Positions 24,702-32,973 of a DNA stretch of 64,000 nucleotides are shown here, in pieces. The first letter of the stretch is position 1. Each line of letters begins with the position of its first letter. Under the pieces are notes generated by a model. It made no database searches. It saw only the letters and a list, made by a program, of their open reading frames with translations, and was not told the origin of the DNA. This stretch comes from Salinadaptatus halalkaliphilus (GTDB lineage Archaea > Halobacteriota > Halobacteria > Halobacteriales > Natrialbaceae), in the NCBI RefSeq assembly GCF_006543045.1, contig NZ_RBZW01000077.1:613-64612 (forward strand). The letters are read 5' to 3'. Position numbers and translations under genes: made by a program.

Positions 24702-25532
24702 ATGGCTGTCATTCGGTCCCTGAAGCGAACGCCGTCCCTCCTGCTCGAGCACCCGATCGTGTTCGTCCCCGTCCTCCTGTATGGCATCGTCCAGTTGGCA
24801 CTGCAGGTGCCACAACTGTATGCACAATCGATCGATCCGTTTCTCTCGATCGGGCTCTCGCTAGCCCTCGGTGTCGTCTCCATCTTTGTCTTTCCGTTCT
24901 TTCAGGGCGGACTGCTCGGCATGGCAAACGACGCTGCAACCGGCGACCGAACGTCGATCGCGCGGTTCTTCGCGCACGGGAAAACAAATTACGTGTCGTT
25001 GCTTGGCGCGTACTTGCTCGTCTTCGCTATCGGCGTCACCGTCTCGATTGCCGTGATGTTTGGCATCTTCGCCGGTGCGATCGGATTTATCGCATCGGAA
25101 GGTAGTCTCGCCGTCATCGCCGGGATCGCACTCGTCGGGTTCGCGTTCGTCGTCCTCTACATCGTCGTCGTCACCGCGATCCACTTTTACGGTCACGCCA
25201 TCGTCATCGAGAACGCTCGAGCGATCGAGGGCTTCAAACGAAGCGTTGCCCTGGTCCGATCGAATCTGTACCAGATCGGTGGCTACGTGGGTCTCATGCT
25301 CGTCGGCGGCGCGATCGTCACCGGAATATCCGTCGCCGTCATGCTGGTCGCGTTCCCGACGACGCCCACCGATCCGACCGCGACCCCGGATCTCGGTCCG
25401 GTCCTGCTCGGGTACGGCGGATCGACGCTACTGACGAGCGTGTTCGGCACCGTCTACCTGATTTTCTCAGTCGTCTTCTACCGGGCCATCGCTAGGCTGG
25501 ACGCCCGTGACACCGCGGCAACGCCGTTGTAG
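24702..25532 (+). CDS. Multi-pass haloarchaeal membrane protein (DUF7847-like)
   Basis: 276 residues with about six membrane segments (VFVPVLLYGIVQLALQVP, SIGLSLALGVVSIFVFPFFQG, LLGAYLLVFAIGVTVSIAV, GIALVGFAFVVLYIVVV, GLMLVGGAIVTGISVAV, LTSVFGTVYLIFSVVFYRA). The conserved-looking GGLLGMANDAATG and ENARAIEGFKRSVALVRSN segments match a common haloarchaeal family of unknown function, similar in plan to glycerophosphodiester phosphodiesterase membrane domains. The start was chosen from the TATA box. Confidence 0.75.
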   Translation: MAVIRSLKRTPSLLLEHPIVFVPVLLYGIVQLALQVPQLYAQSIDPFLSIGLSLALGVVSIFVFPFFQGGLLGMANDAATGDRTSIARFFAHGKTNYVSLLGAYLLVFAIGVTVSIAVMFGIFAGAIGFIASEGSLAVIAGIALVGFAFVVLYIVVVTAIHFYGHAIVIENARAIEGFKRSVALVRSNLYQIGGYVGLMLVGGAIVTGISVAVMLVAFPTTPTDPTATPDLGPVLLGYGGSTLLTSVFGTVYLIFSVVFYRAIARLDARDTAATPL

Positions 25533-25607
25533 CAGCCACGGTCTCCCGACGCGTTGAACCAGCCGGTCGAATCGACACACGACAGAAACGCCGTTTGTCG
25601 GCACCGA

Positions 25608-25874
25608 TCAAACCGCGAGTTCGCCTTTCGGCCGCACGACCTCGACATCGGCGGCATCGACGCGGTCGACCTCGAGAAAGTGTGGCACGAAGTTACGTTT
25701 CTCGAAGTCCTCGTACTCGGCGTCCTCACCGACGGTACACCAGAGCTGGACCTCCTCAGGGCCGTTCCATTCTCCGTTGCGGTTGATCCCGAAACAGACC
25801 ACTTCGTCGCCGTCGTACGCCACGATTGCCCCTTTTCGGATACCCGGGTCGCCGTGGATGATGAGTTGTTTCAT
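25608..25874 (-). CDS. HAH_0734-type small conserved haloarchaeal protein
   Basis: 88 residues starting MKQLIIHGDPGIRKGAIVAY. It is a compact beta-rich acidic protein (VCFGINRNGEWNGPEEVQLWC). I recognise it as a conserved haloarchaeal family without known function. It lies tail to tail with the membrane protein and head to head with the L44e operon. Confidence 0.7.
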   Translation of the reverse strand: MKQLIIHGDPGIRKGAIVAYDGDEVVCFGINRNGEWNGPEEVQLWCTVGEDAEYEDFEKRNFVPHFLEVDRVDAADVEVVRPKGELAV

Positions 25875-26043
25875 ACTCCCCGATTCAGCCGAAGACGGAT
25901 TAAACGCTTCGACCGCTCCCGACCGAGACTGTCGCCCAAGCGGCGACGGCGTCTCGGAGTTCGTGAAATTCTCCCACAGTCACGAGGGCGAACCAAACGG
26001 GTTTTAAACGGCGCTGTCTTAGCCCACCTCAAGTGAGTTAATC

Positions 26044-26325
26044 ATGCAGATGCCACGCCGATTCAATACGTACTGTCCGCATTGCCACGAACACCACGAG
26101 CACGAAGCCGAGAAGGTCCGATCGGGCCGGTCCTCGGGAATGAAGTGGGACGCTCGCCGCACCAAGCGAAACTCCTCGTCGATCGGTAACTCCGGTCGGT
26201 TCTCGAAGGTTCCCGCCGGCGAGAAGCCGACCAAGAAGACCGACCTCAAGTACCGCTGCAGCGAGTGTGGCAAGGCCCACCTCCGCGAAGGATGGCGCAC
26301 CGGCCGCCTCGAGTTCCAGGAGTGA
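26044..26325 (+). CDS. rpl44e: 50S ribosomal protein L44e
   Basis: 93 residues, [21 protein letters not shown]. Two zinc-binding pairs are seen as CPHCH and CSECG. The C-terminal [16 protein letters not shown] is typical. It binds the large subunit near the E site. A TATA-like ttttaaacg (26002-26010) lies ~35 bp upstream. It is the first gene of the L44e-S27e-aIF2alpha-Nop10-PAC2 block, a highly conserved archaeal cluster. Confidence 0.97.
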   Translation: MQMPRRFNTYCPHCHEHHEHEAEKVRSGRSSGMKWDARRTKRNSSSIGNSGRFSKVPAGEKPTKKTDLKYRCSECGKAHLREGWRTGRLEFQE

Positions 26326-26330
26326 TTCCA

Positions 26331-26504
26331 ATGGCAGGAAATTTCTACTCGGTACGCTGTGGTGACTGCGAGAACGAACAGATCGTCTTCGGCAAAGCCT
26401 CTACGGAGGTCGCCTGTGCCGTCTGTGGCACGACGCTTGCCCGACCGACTGGCGGCAAAGCCGAGATCGAACACGAGATCACCGAAACAGTCGAGTCACG
26501 ATGA
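26331..26504 (+). CDS. rps27e: 30S ribosomal protein S27e
   Basis: 57 residues from ATG 26331 ([13 protein letters not shown]). The C4 zinc finger is formed by CGDC and CAVC. It is five bases after L44e, and its stop overlaps the aIF2-alpha start (ATGA at 26501-26504). It is a small-subunit protein. Confidence 0.97.
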   Translation: MAGNFYSVRCGDCENEQIVFGKASTEVACAVCGTTLARPTGGKAEIEHEITETVESR

Positions 26505-27301
26505 AATACAGCGGCTGGCCCGATCCCGGCAACCTCGTCGTCGGCAAGATCGACGAAATCGAGGACTTCGGCGTCTTCGTCGATCTCGAGGAGTACGAGG
26601 ACAAGCGCGGTCTGATCCACATCTCCGAAGTCGCGAGCGGGTGGATCAAGAACGTCCGCGATCACGTCCGCGAGGGCCAGATCGTCGTCTGCAAGGTCTT
26701 AGATGTCGACGAGGGGTCCCAGCAGATCGACCTCTCGCTGAAAGACGTCAACGACCACCAGCGCTCCGAGAAGATCCAGCAGTGGAAAAACGAACAGAAG
26801 GCCGACAACTGGATGGACCTCGCGCTGAGCAACGACATCGACGACGAGAGCTACACGGCTATCGCGAACGAACTGATCGGGGCTCAGGGGAGCCTCTACG
26901 ACGGCTTCAAACAGGCCGCGATCCACGGACGGGAAGCCCTCGAAGAAACCGATCTCGCCGAGGACGAAATCGACTCGATCGTCGATACCGCACGCGAGAA
27001 CGTGTCGGTCCCCTACGTCAACGTCACGGGCTACGTCGATTTGGAAAACCCATCACCGACCGGCGTCGACGGCATCCGCGACGCACTCGAGGCCGCGGAA
27101 GGAAACGGCGAAGTACCCGATGAAGTCGATCTCGAGGTTAGCTATGTCGGTGCCCCGGAGTACCGCATCGAAGTGCAAGCCCCGAACTACAAGACGGCCG
27201 AATCCCAGCTCGAAGACAGCGCCGACCGCGCGATCCGAGCGATCGAGGGCCACGACGGTTCGGGCGAGTACCACCGCGAGCGACGTACTGACGACGAGTA
27301 G
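26501..27301 (+). CDS. eif2a: Translation initiation factor aIF2, alpha subunit
   Basis: 266 residues. An N-terminal S1/OB RNA-binding domain (about 10-85, [29 protein letters not shown]) is followed by a helical domain (about 90-175) and a C-terminal alpha-beta domain. It is the alpha subunit of the aIF2 heterotrimer that delivers initiator Met-tRNA. The S1 loop has GLIHISEVA where the eukaryotic phosphorylated serine region would be. It is co-transcribed with the ribosomal protein genes. Confidence 0.96.
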   Translation: MKYSGWPDPGNLVVGKIDEIEDFGVFVDLEEYEDKRGLIHISEVASGWIKNVRDHVREGQIVVCKVLDVDEGSQQIDLSLKDVNDHQRSEKIQQWKNEQKADNWMDLALSNDIDDESYTAIANELIGAQGSLYDGFKQAAIHGREALEETDLAEDEIDSIVDTARENVSVPYVNVTGYVDLENPSPTGVDGIRDALEAAEGNGEVPDEVDLEVSYVGAPEYRIEVQAPNYKTAESQLEDSADRAIRAIEGHDGSGEYHRERRTDDE

Positions 27302-27304
27302 CGT

Positions 27305-27484
27305 ATGAAATCCGATATTCGAGTGTGTTCGGCGTGGCGTAATCGCCACGACCGGCCGGTGTATACGCTCGGATCGACCTGTCCTGACTGTGGTGAGCCG
27401 GCCGAAAACAGCGCGCCGGCGCCGTTCGACCCCGACGACCGCTACGGCGAGTACCGACGCGCTCTTAAACGTCGCAACCGCTGA
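27305..27484 (+). CDS. nop10: H/ACA ribonucleoprotein protein Nop10
   Basis: 59 residues, MKSDIRVCSAWRNRHDRPVY, with a zinc-binding part completed by CPDCG and the conserved basic end YRRALKRRNR. It stabilises the Cbf5 pseudouridine synthase in H/ACA RNPs. It starts four bases after the aIF2-alpha stop and is followed six bases later by the PAC2 gene, the standard archaeal order. Confidence 0.95.
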   Translation: MKSDIRVCSAWRNRHDRPVYTLGSTCPDCGEPAENSAPAPFDPDDRYGEYRRALKRRNR

Positions 27485-27490
27485 TACGGT

Positions 27491-28267
27491 ATGGACGAAC
27501 TCGAGATCGACGATCTCGCCGCGGTCGAGTTGGACGATCCGGTACTCGTCGAGGGACTGCCGGGTGTCGGACACGTTGGAACGCTCGCAGCCGAACACCT
27601 TCTCGAGGAGTTAGACGAGGAGTGTACGCTCGTTCGGCGGGTTTACTCCCAAGAATTCCCCCCACAAGTGAGCATCGAGGACGGCGTCTCGGAACTGACC
27701 TGTGCGGAGTTGCATGCCGTCTCGCCTGCTGACGGCCGTGATCTACTCGTGTTGACGGGCGATCACCAGGCCCAGACCAACAAAGGCCACTATCAACTGA
27801 CGAGTGCCTTTCTCGACCTCGCCGAGGAGTTCGGTGTGAACGAGGTGTTTGCCCTCGGTGGCGTCCCGACCGGCGAACTCATCGAGGAGTACGCCGTCGT
27901 CGGCGCCGTCAGCGACGAATTGATGCTCGAGCGCTTCGAAGATGCGGGTGTCGAGTTCCGCGAGAACGAACCCGCGGGCGGCATCGTCGGCGTCTCCGGC
28001 CTCCTGCTGGGGCTGGGCGAGCGACGGGGCTTCGAGACCGCCTGTCTGATGGGCGAAACCAGCGGTTATCTCGTCGATCCCAAGAGCGCACGCGCCGTCC
28101 TCGAGTGTCTCGAGGCGTTACTCGAGTTCGACCTCGAGTACGACTCGTTAGACGAACGCGCCGAGGATATGGAAGACGTGATGGGCAAGATCCAGGAGAT
28201 GGAACAGCAACAACAGCAACAGCAGATGGATGTCCCGACCGACGACGATCTGCGCTACATCGGCTGA
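27491..28267 (+). CDS. Proteasome assembly chaperone family protein (PAC2/PbaB-like)
   Basis: 258 residues. The N-terminal VLVEGLPGVGHVGTLAAEHL and the central VFALGGVPTGELIEEYAVVG are typical of the PAC2 family. Near the C-terminus is a seven-glutamine run (EMEQQQQQQQMD). Archaeal members assist proteasome assembly or act as related ATP-independent chaperones. Its position after nop10 is conserved across archaea. Confidence 0.92.
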   Translation: MDELEIDDLAAVELDDPVLVEGLPGVGHVGTLAAEHLLEELDEECTLVRRVYSQEFPPQVSIEDGVSELTCAELHAVSPADGRDLLVLTGDHQAQTNKGHYQLTSAFLDLAEEFGVNEVFALGGVPTGELIEEYAVVGAVSDELMLERFEDAGVEFRENEPAGGIVGVSGLLLGLGERRGFETACLMGETSGYLVDPKSARAVLECLEALLEFDLEYDSLDERAEDMEDVMGKIQEMEQQQQQQQMDVPTDDDLRYIG

Positions 28268-28294
28268 GCATCGCAACGTCGCGGTCGTCGCTCG

Positions 28295-28746
28295 TCACTC
28301 GACCCGTCGTCCGGGCTCCCGATCGACTTCTTCGAGAACCGATTCGCCAGTACCCGGTTTCGATTCCCACGCCCTTTCGTCTTCGACGCTGAGACGACCG
28401 TCCTCGAGCAGTTCGATCGTTCCGATCGAGTGTCCGGTGGCCGTCTCGCCGTCGCTGGTCAACTGCACGTACCGAATGTCCCATCGATTGCCGTCGACCG
28501 TTCCAACCAGGTGTCCGTCCACGACGTCACCGCCAGCATAGCTCGCGTACAGGCGGTCGCCGTCCTGTTCGAAGTGATACGCATTACTGTAACGATGTAC
28601 CGGCGCACCCGCCGCCCGGGTCGCGGCTGGGCCGGAACTGACTGACAGTAAACCGTATGAAACAGCGTCTCCGAACCGACATCGCCGCCGTCGCTGTTCG
28701 AAACGCCGGCGAGCGTTCGACCGTCGAGCGAGAGGTCGTCAGTCAT
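28295..28746 (-). pseudogene. Small conserved protein gene interrupted by mini-element F
   Basis: Codons 1-29 (MTDDLSLDGRTLAG...GSETLF) lie at 28660-28746 and the rest (FEQDGDRLYASYAGGDVVDG...) at 28295-28573. Removing the 80-bp element and one TGA duplication (83 bp) joins TTT CAC TTC GAA in frame and restores 122 residues, with the motif ETLFHFEQDGDRLYASYAGG. That matches a common small bacterial and archaeal family with an ETVFHY-x-Q-G pattern, often labelled N-acetylglutamate synthase without proof. The insertion is out of frame (83 = 3n+2), so the product is destroyed. Confidence 0.85.
28578..28657 (-). mobile_element. Palindromic mini-element F (80 bp) inside a gene, TGA target duplication
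   Basis: Ends TACGCATTACTGTAACG and GACAGTAAACCGTA; TGA at 28575-28577 repeats at 28658-28660. Read on the minus strand, its first 59 bp match element B at 58 positions. The gene it interrupts gives an independent check of both boundaries and of the 3-bp duplication. Confidence 0.92.
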
Positions 28747-28795
28747 ACGGATACTGTCACAGCCGGAAGAATAACGATTGCGTTCGTCTCGTCAC

Positions 28796-29575
28796 TTACC
28801 CCTCGAGCACTTCGTAGGAGATGTCGCCGTCCCGGAGCGCGTCGGTGACGCGGCCGACCGAGTCGGTGGTTGCAACGGCGGTCACCGCGAGGCCGTGTTC
28901 GGCGGCGTCGGCGGCGACCTCGCCGACGGCGAACGTGACTGCCGGGTCGGTACCGGCCTGTCGGCAGGCGACGACGGCCTCGACGCCCGTCGCTACGACG
29001 AGGTCGGCATCGACACAGGCATTCGAGACGGTGTCGTCGTCGATGGTTCTGCTGCCCCCGGTACGGACGCTCGGTACCTGTAGTACCGTCACGGAGCCGG
29101 GCTCGAGTTCCATGACGCCCTCGAAGCTGGTGACGCCGACGTCGGTGCCGGTGTCGGCGTCGGTGGTCGCGATGCCGGTCGCGGGCCCCTCGTTGCCCGG
29201 CTCGGCGTGGAGGAGCCCGTCTTCGAGAAAGAGGGAGACGGTTTCACCCTCCTCGATATCGGCGGCGGCGATGTAGGCGTCTTCGCTCATCGCGCCGAGG
29301 ACGTCGCCAGTAACGTGGTCGGCGAAGCGACGGACATCGTCGGCGGCACGAAAGAGCCAGTCGACGCCTTCGCGAGTAACCCGGTAGCGCGAGCGACCCT
29401 CCTTCTCGACGAGGCCGTCGTCGACGAGTTCGCGGATGTATTCGCTGACGGCTTGACTCGTGACGCCGACTTCCTCGGCGATTTCACCTTGGCTCACAGC
29501 AGGTTGGCGCTCGGCGATCTGGACGAGGATCCGAAACCGCGTCGCGGCCCGCTTGTTGTCGAGGACGTCGACCAT
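28796..29575 (-). CDS. Winged-helix transcriptional regulator with C-terminal ligand-type domain
   Basis: 259 residues from ATG 29575 (MVDVLDNKRAATRF). The winged helix at about 5-75 includes GEIAEEVGVTSQAVSEYIREL and a wing ending SRYRVTREGVDWL. The C-terminal 160 residues form an alpha/beta domain (SVTVLQVPSVRTGGSR, ADLVVATGVEAVVACRQAG) that could bind a small molecule. It is a conserved haloarchaeal family often annotated as MarR-like; target unknown. It is divergent from GGR at 29788. Confidence 0.8.
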   Translation of the reverse strand: MVDVLDNKRAATRFRILVQIAERQPAVSQGEIAEEVGVTSQAVSEYIRELVDDGLVEKEGRSRYRVTREGVDWLFRAADDVRRFADHVTGDVLGAMSEDAYIAAADIEEGETVSLFLEDGLLHAEPGNEGPATGIATTDADTGTDVGVTSFEGVMELEPGSVTVLQVPSVRTGGSRTIDDDTVSNACVDADLVVATGVEAVVACRQAGTDPAVTFAVGEVAADAAEHGLAVTAVATTDSVGRVTDALRDGDISYEVLEG

Positions 29576-29787
29576 ATGTAAGGGCTTATTTCGAGTACGG
29601 CAAAAAGGTACGCGGTCGACACATCGAACGAAGCCCCCAGAACAAAGCCGCTTGAGCCCGAAGTGAGCCACGTGAACGTTCGGAATGCCAACGAACGGCC
29701 AAACCTGTTCGCGGCACTACTTATCTGTAAGCCGACATTGAGGGACGACTGAATAAACTCATTAGGGATCAGGAGAGTCTCGAGTGC

Positions 29788-31032
29788 ATGAACGACCGCT
29801 ACGACGTAGTGATCGCTGGTGCTGGCCCGGCGGGCGCCCAGTGTGCACGCGACCTGGCAGCCAGGGGCTACGACGTCGTCGTCCTGGAAACAGAGGCCGA
29901 AGACGAGTTCCCGCGCCAGTCCAACAAGTCGACTGCGGGGACGTTCCCCTCCATGATGGCCTCGTTCGGGATTCCCGACGATGTCGTCATGCAGTACACC
30001 GACAGCGTCGTCCTCGAGTCGCCGACCGACTTCTACGTCAAAGAGCAACCGGGAGCCGTCCTCGAGTTCGCCGACTTCAAGCGATTTCTCGTCGAAGACA
30101 GCCGAGCGGACGGCGCGGCGTATCTGTTCGACGCTCGGGTGACCGGCCCGATCATGGACAACGGCGAGATCGTCGGCGTCAGGTACAACGGCGACGAGGA
30201 AGTCTACGGCGAGATCGTGATCGACGCGACCGGACCTGCGGCACCGCTGGCGAAGGAACTCGGCGTCAGCGACCTCAAGCGCGAGAACCACGCCATCGGC
30301 ATCGAGTACGAGTTCGAGGGCATCGAGGTCGATCGGCCCGGCTACGCGGACCTCCACGACGCGATGATGCTCCGGCTGGACCACCAGATCGCACCCGGCG
30401 GCTACTCCTGGATCTTCCACACGGGCGAGGATACCGCCAAAGTCGGCCTCTGTTACATCCAGAACGGCTACCACAGCCGGTACGCGAAAGAGAGTTTCAC
30501 CATCGACGACTACCTCGAGCACTGGCTCGAGACCGACCCACGACTCGCGAGCGCCGAACCGATCGAGGGCAAGCAACACCGCGGCTCGGCCCACATCCAG
30601 ATGCCCGGCCAGATGCACACCGATCGATTCATGGCCATCGGTGACACCGTCCCGACGGTGGACCCGCTCTGGGGCGAGGGAATCAACAAGTGCATGCAGT
30701 CCGGTCGAATGGCCGCCGCGACGGCAGACAGCTGTCTCAAACACGGTGGTCTCGAGCCCACGGCTGACAATCTCGAAGTGTACGACACGCTCTGGCACCG
30801 AGAAGTCGCACCGAACATGAAAAACCGACTGCTGATGACGAAGCTGCTCTATCTGGCCGAAGACGACCGGTACGATCGACTCATGGCGGATCTCAACCGG
30901 CTCGATGACGACACGCTGGCGAAGGCAAACAAAGGCGACCCCGTCGCCATCGCGAAGCTGTTGCACGTAGAGGATCTGCCGATGCTCGCGGAGTTTGGAA
31001 AGCGGGAACTCCGTCCCGACATTCTGAGCTAA
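29788..31032 (+). CDS. Digeranylgeranylglycerophospholipid reductase (GGR)
   Basis: 414 residues, flavoprotein of the geranylgeranyl reductase family. The FAD-binding Rossmann motif is VVIAGAGPAGAQCARDLAARG with the acidic end of strand 2 (VVVLETEAE). GR-family segments IAPGGYSWIFHTGEDTAKVG and FMAIGDTVPTVDPLWGEGI follow. It saturates the isoprenoid chains of archaeal membrane lipids. The gene is single. Confidence 0.93.
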   Translation: MNDRYDVVIAGAGPAGAQCARDLAARGYDVVVLETEAEDEFPRQSNKSTAGTFPSMMASFGIPDDVVMQYTDSVVLESPTDFYVKEQPGAVLEFADFKRFLVEDSRADGAAYLFDARVTGPIMDNGEIVGVRYNGDEEVYGEIVIDATGPAAPLAKELGVSDLKRENHAIGIEYEFEGIEVDRPGYADLHDAMMLRLDHQIAPGGYSWIFHTGEDTAKVGLCYIQNGYHSRYAKESFTIDDYLEHWLETDPRLASAEPIEGKQHRGSAHIQMPGQMHTDRFMAIGDTVPTVDPLWGEGINKCMQSGRMAAATADSCLKHGGLEPTADNLEVYDTLWHREVAPNMKNRLLMTKLLYLAEDDRYDRLMADLNRLDDDTLAKANKGDPVAIAKLLHVEDLPMLAEFGKRELRPDILS

Positions 31033-31185
31033 CCGTGGCGATTCGTTCGTCCTGAGCAAGCGCGCTCGGTCCGTCTATCCACGACGAGCGTGCGCAGTGC
31101 TCTGTGGTTTCACGACCGACTGGGTGTCTTTGCCAGTCAAAGGTTCAACCGTCTCGGCGACGTAGCGTCGCGTCCAGTCGAGACC

Positions 31186-31794
31186 ATGACTCAGAACGAT
31201 ACCGATGACTCGACGCTTCCGGATTCGATTGACGACCTCGAGGCCGGAGCAGTCGACAGTCCGATCGACGCGGCGCTGTCGACCGCTCCGGGCGACGACA
31301 TCGACGACACACTGCCGCTCGTGGGTGGCGCAATCGTACTGCTTGCAGCGGTGCGGTCGCTGTTGCGCGGACAACGCCGTTCGATTCCACTCGCCATCGG
31401 TGGTGCGTGGCTGTTCAGATACGGACTTCGCAACCGTCGCTTGAGCGAATCGACCGACGAGACGTTCGACCCGATCGAGGAGACCGACGAGAACGAGCCC
31501 TCGAGTGGCTCCCAGATCGAGTTCGTCGACGAAGACGGGGCGGACGAGATTTCGGCCGATCCTCGAGACGATGGCGAGGACGACGTCGATCTCTCGGATG
31601 CGGCGATGGCCGACGAAGCGAGCGAAGCGACCGGCCCCGATCCCGAGCAGGCCCAGCCGACCCAGACGGACGCGACCGAACCCGAGGCGACGCCCGAGGA
31701 AGACGCCTCGGACATGAAAGTCGAGCCCGACGGGGACGAACAGGACGGGAATCGAAACGAATCGACTCTCTCGAGTGAGGAAAGCGAAGAGTGA
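31186..31794 (+). CDS. Acidic haloarchaeal protein with one hydrophobic segment; C-terminus set by an IS remnant
   Basis: 202 residues from ATG 31186 (MTQNDTDDSTLPDS). A short hydrophobic region (LPLVGGAIVLLAAVRSLL; IPLAIGGAWLFRYGL) suggests one or two membrane helices. The remaining ~110 residues are very rich in Asp, Glu, Ser and Thr. The stop TGA (31792-31794) lies in sequence identical to the right end of the IS at 3706, so the native C-terminus may have been cut or replaced. Function unknown. Confidence 0.65.
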   Translation: MTQNDTDDSTLPDSIDDLEAGAVDSPIDAALSTAPGDDIDDTLPLVGGAIVLLAAVRSLLRGQRRSIPLAIGGAWLFRYGLRNRRLSESTDETFDPIEETDENEPSSGSQIEFVDEDGADEISADPRDDGEDDVDLSDAAMADEASEATGPDPEQAQPTQTDATEPEATPEEDASDMKVEPDGDEQDGNRNESTLSSEESEE

Positions 31795-31861
31795 ACCGCC
31801 TCGGGGTCAAGCCCCGTGACATTCGCCTTGACAGCCTGTAAACCAATCGTCCCGGAACGGG
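31791..31861 (-). mobile_element. Solo right end of an IS200/IS605 element
   Basis: 31791-31816 is the exact reverse complement of 5748-5773, the right-end hairpin plus GGTTCAC terminus (26 of 26). Beyond it, the minus strand still reads like a tnpB C-terminus (GLQAVKANVTGLDPEAVH), and ccccg/cgggg arms flank it. No tnpA, tnpB body or left end is present, so this is a deletion remnant or a very short non-autonomous derivative. The boundary near 31861 is approximate. Confidence 0.7.
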
Positions 31862-31875
31862 GATGATACAGCGGC

Positions 31876-32919
31876 TTACTTGTAGGAGAGTTCGAGGTCG
31901 CGAGCGCGCTCGAGGAGGCCCTCGTCGTAGTATTCTTCGGTCTGTGCGGGTCGCGTCGAGTCGATCGCACGGACCTGCTGGACCGTATTCCGGAAGTTTT
32001 TGAAGGTGGCTTCGTCGACCATCTGCCCATCGAGAGTCACCGCACCGGTACCCTCGCGTTTGGCCTCGTTGAACCGTTCGATCTTACTGACGTCACGCTC
32101 GAGCTCCTCGGGCGTCGGCATGTGGACGGTGTTTGCTTGAATGGTCTGTTTAGGGTACAGCGACCACGAGCCGTCCAGTCCGAGTTTGGCCTCGTGTTCG
32201 ACTTGGTCGGCATAGGCGTCGGCGTTGTAGTAGGTCAACCCGGCGCGTTCCTTGAACAGATCGTCGAAGGGACCGCCGATCGAGAGGAGATCGGCGGCGC
32301 TGGACTCGTTCGAGAGGGCCTCGAGGAGGCCGTCCCACCGTGGCATCCCGTCGCCGAGGTTGCGGCCGCCGAGTTCAGCGGCGTAGTCGACTGGGCCGAA
32401 GACGAGTGCGGTCAGTCGGGAGTCTTCGCCGAACGTGGCGATTTCGCGCAGGTCGGAGCGGGCACGGCCGGTCTCGATGATGATCGAGAGGCCGATCGAG
32501 CCGTCCTCGTAGCCGTATTCGGCTTCGGCGTCGGCGACGACCTCTGCAGCGCGCTGGACATCCTCGAGACGGCCGACCTTTGGGACGACGACGCCGTCGA
32601 TCTCGTCGCCGAGTTCGGAGACGAGGCGGTCGATCTGGTCGCGACCTTTCTCGCGGTACTCCTCGTCCTCGTAGCTCCACTCGACGCGGGGCCAGATTTC
32701 GCCGGGGAAGTCGTACTGTGGGACCTTCTCGATGGTGTTCTCGAGGCCCTCGGCTTTCATGTTTGGCGCGGTCCCGTCTTCCATATCGGGGACGAGCCAG
32801 TCGGGAGCCTGGAACCCCTCAGCCTCGAGTGCGGAGACGAGATACTTCGCCGAGTTCTCTTTTGGAACGGCGGCCGGTGCGGTCTGGAAGGTTCGACAGA
32901 GTTGGATGTCGTCGCTCAT
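31876..32919 (-). CDS. citE1: Beta-methylmalyl-CoA/L-malyl-CoA lyase (CitE-like, HpcH/HpaI family)
   Basis: 347 residues of the CitE/malyl-CoA lyase TIM-barrel family. Visible features are WLVPDMEDGTAPNMK, VVPKVGR, SIIIETGRAR with the catalytic Glu, and FGPVDYAAELGG with a metal-binding Asp. In the methylaspartate cycle it cleaves beta-methylmalyl-CoA to glyoxylate and propionyl-CoA, and can condense or cleave malyl-CoA. It is the last gene of the five-gene minus-strand cluster, 54 bp after mch. Confidence 0.9.
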   Translation of the reverse strand: MSDDIQLCRTFQTAPAAVPKENSAKYLVSALEAEGFQAPDWLVPDMEDGTAPNMKAEGLENTIEKVPQYDFPGEIWPRVEWSYEDEEYREKGRDQIDRLVSELGDEIDGVVVPKVGRLEDVQRAAEVVADAEAEYGYEDGSIGLSIIIETGRARSDLREIATFGEDSRLTALVFGPVDYAAELGGRNLGDGMPRWDGLLEALSNESSAADLLSIGGPFDDLFKERAGLTYYNADAYADQVEHEAKLGLDGSWSLYPKQTIQANTVHMPTPEELERDVSKIERFNEAKREGTGAVTLDGQMVDEATFKNFRNTVQQVRAIDSTRPAQTEEYYDEGLLERARDLELSYK

Positions 32920-32973
32920 GTGTCTTGCATTGGAGTTGATGTCGTCTGCGGTCGATTGTACTATTCGATCGTG

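Noticed and set aside
28200-28240. CAA/CAG repeat near the PAC2 gene end as a microsatellite insertion
   Set aside because: It encodes a short glutamine run in frame within an otherwise normal C-terminal helix; such runs are common in this family's tails.
28744-28760. TACGGATACTGTCACAG as another full mini-element
   Set aside because: It resembles one end of the family, but no matching right end, palindromic core or 3-bp repeat was found nearby. It is kept only as a possible decayed half-end.
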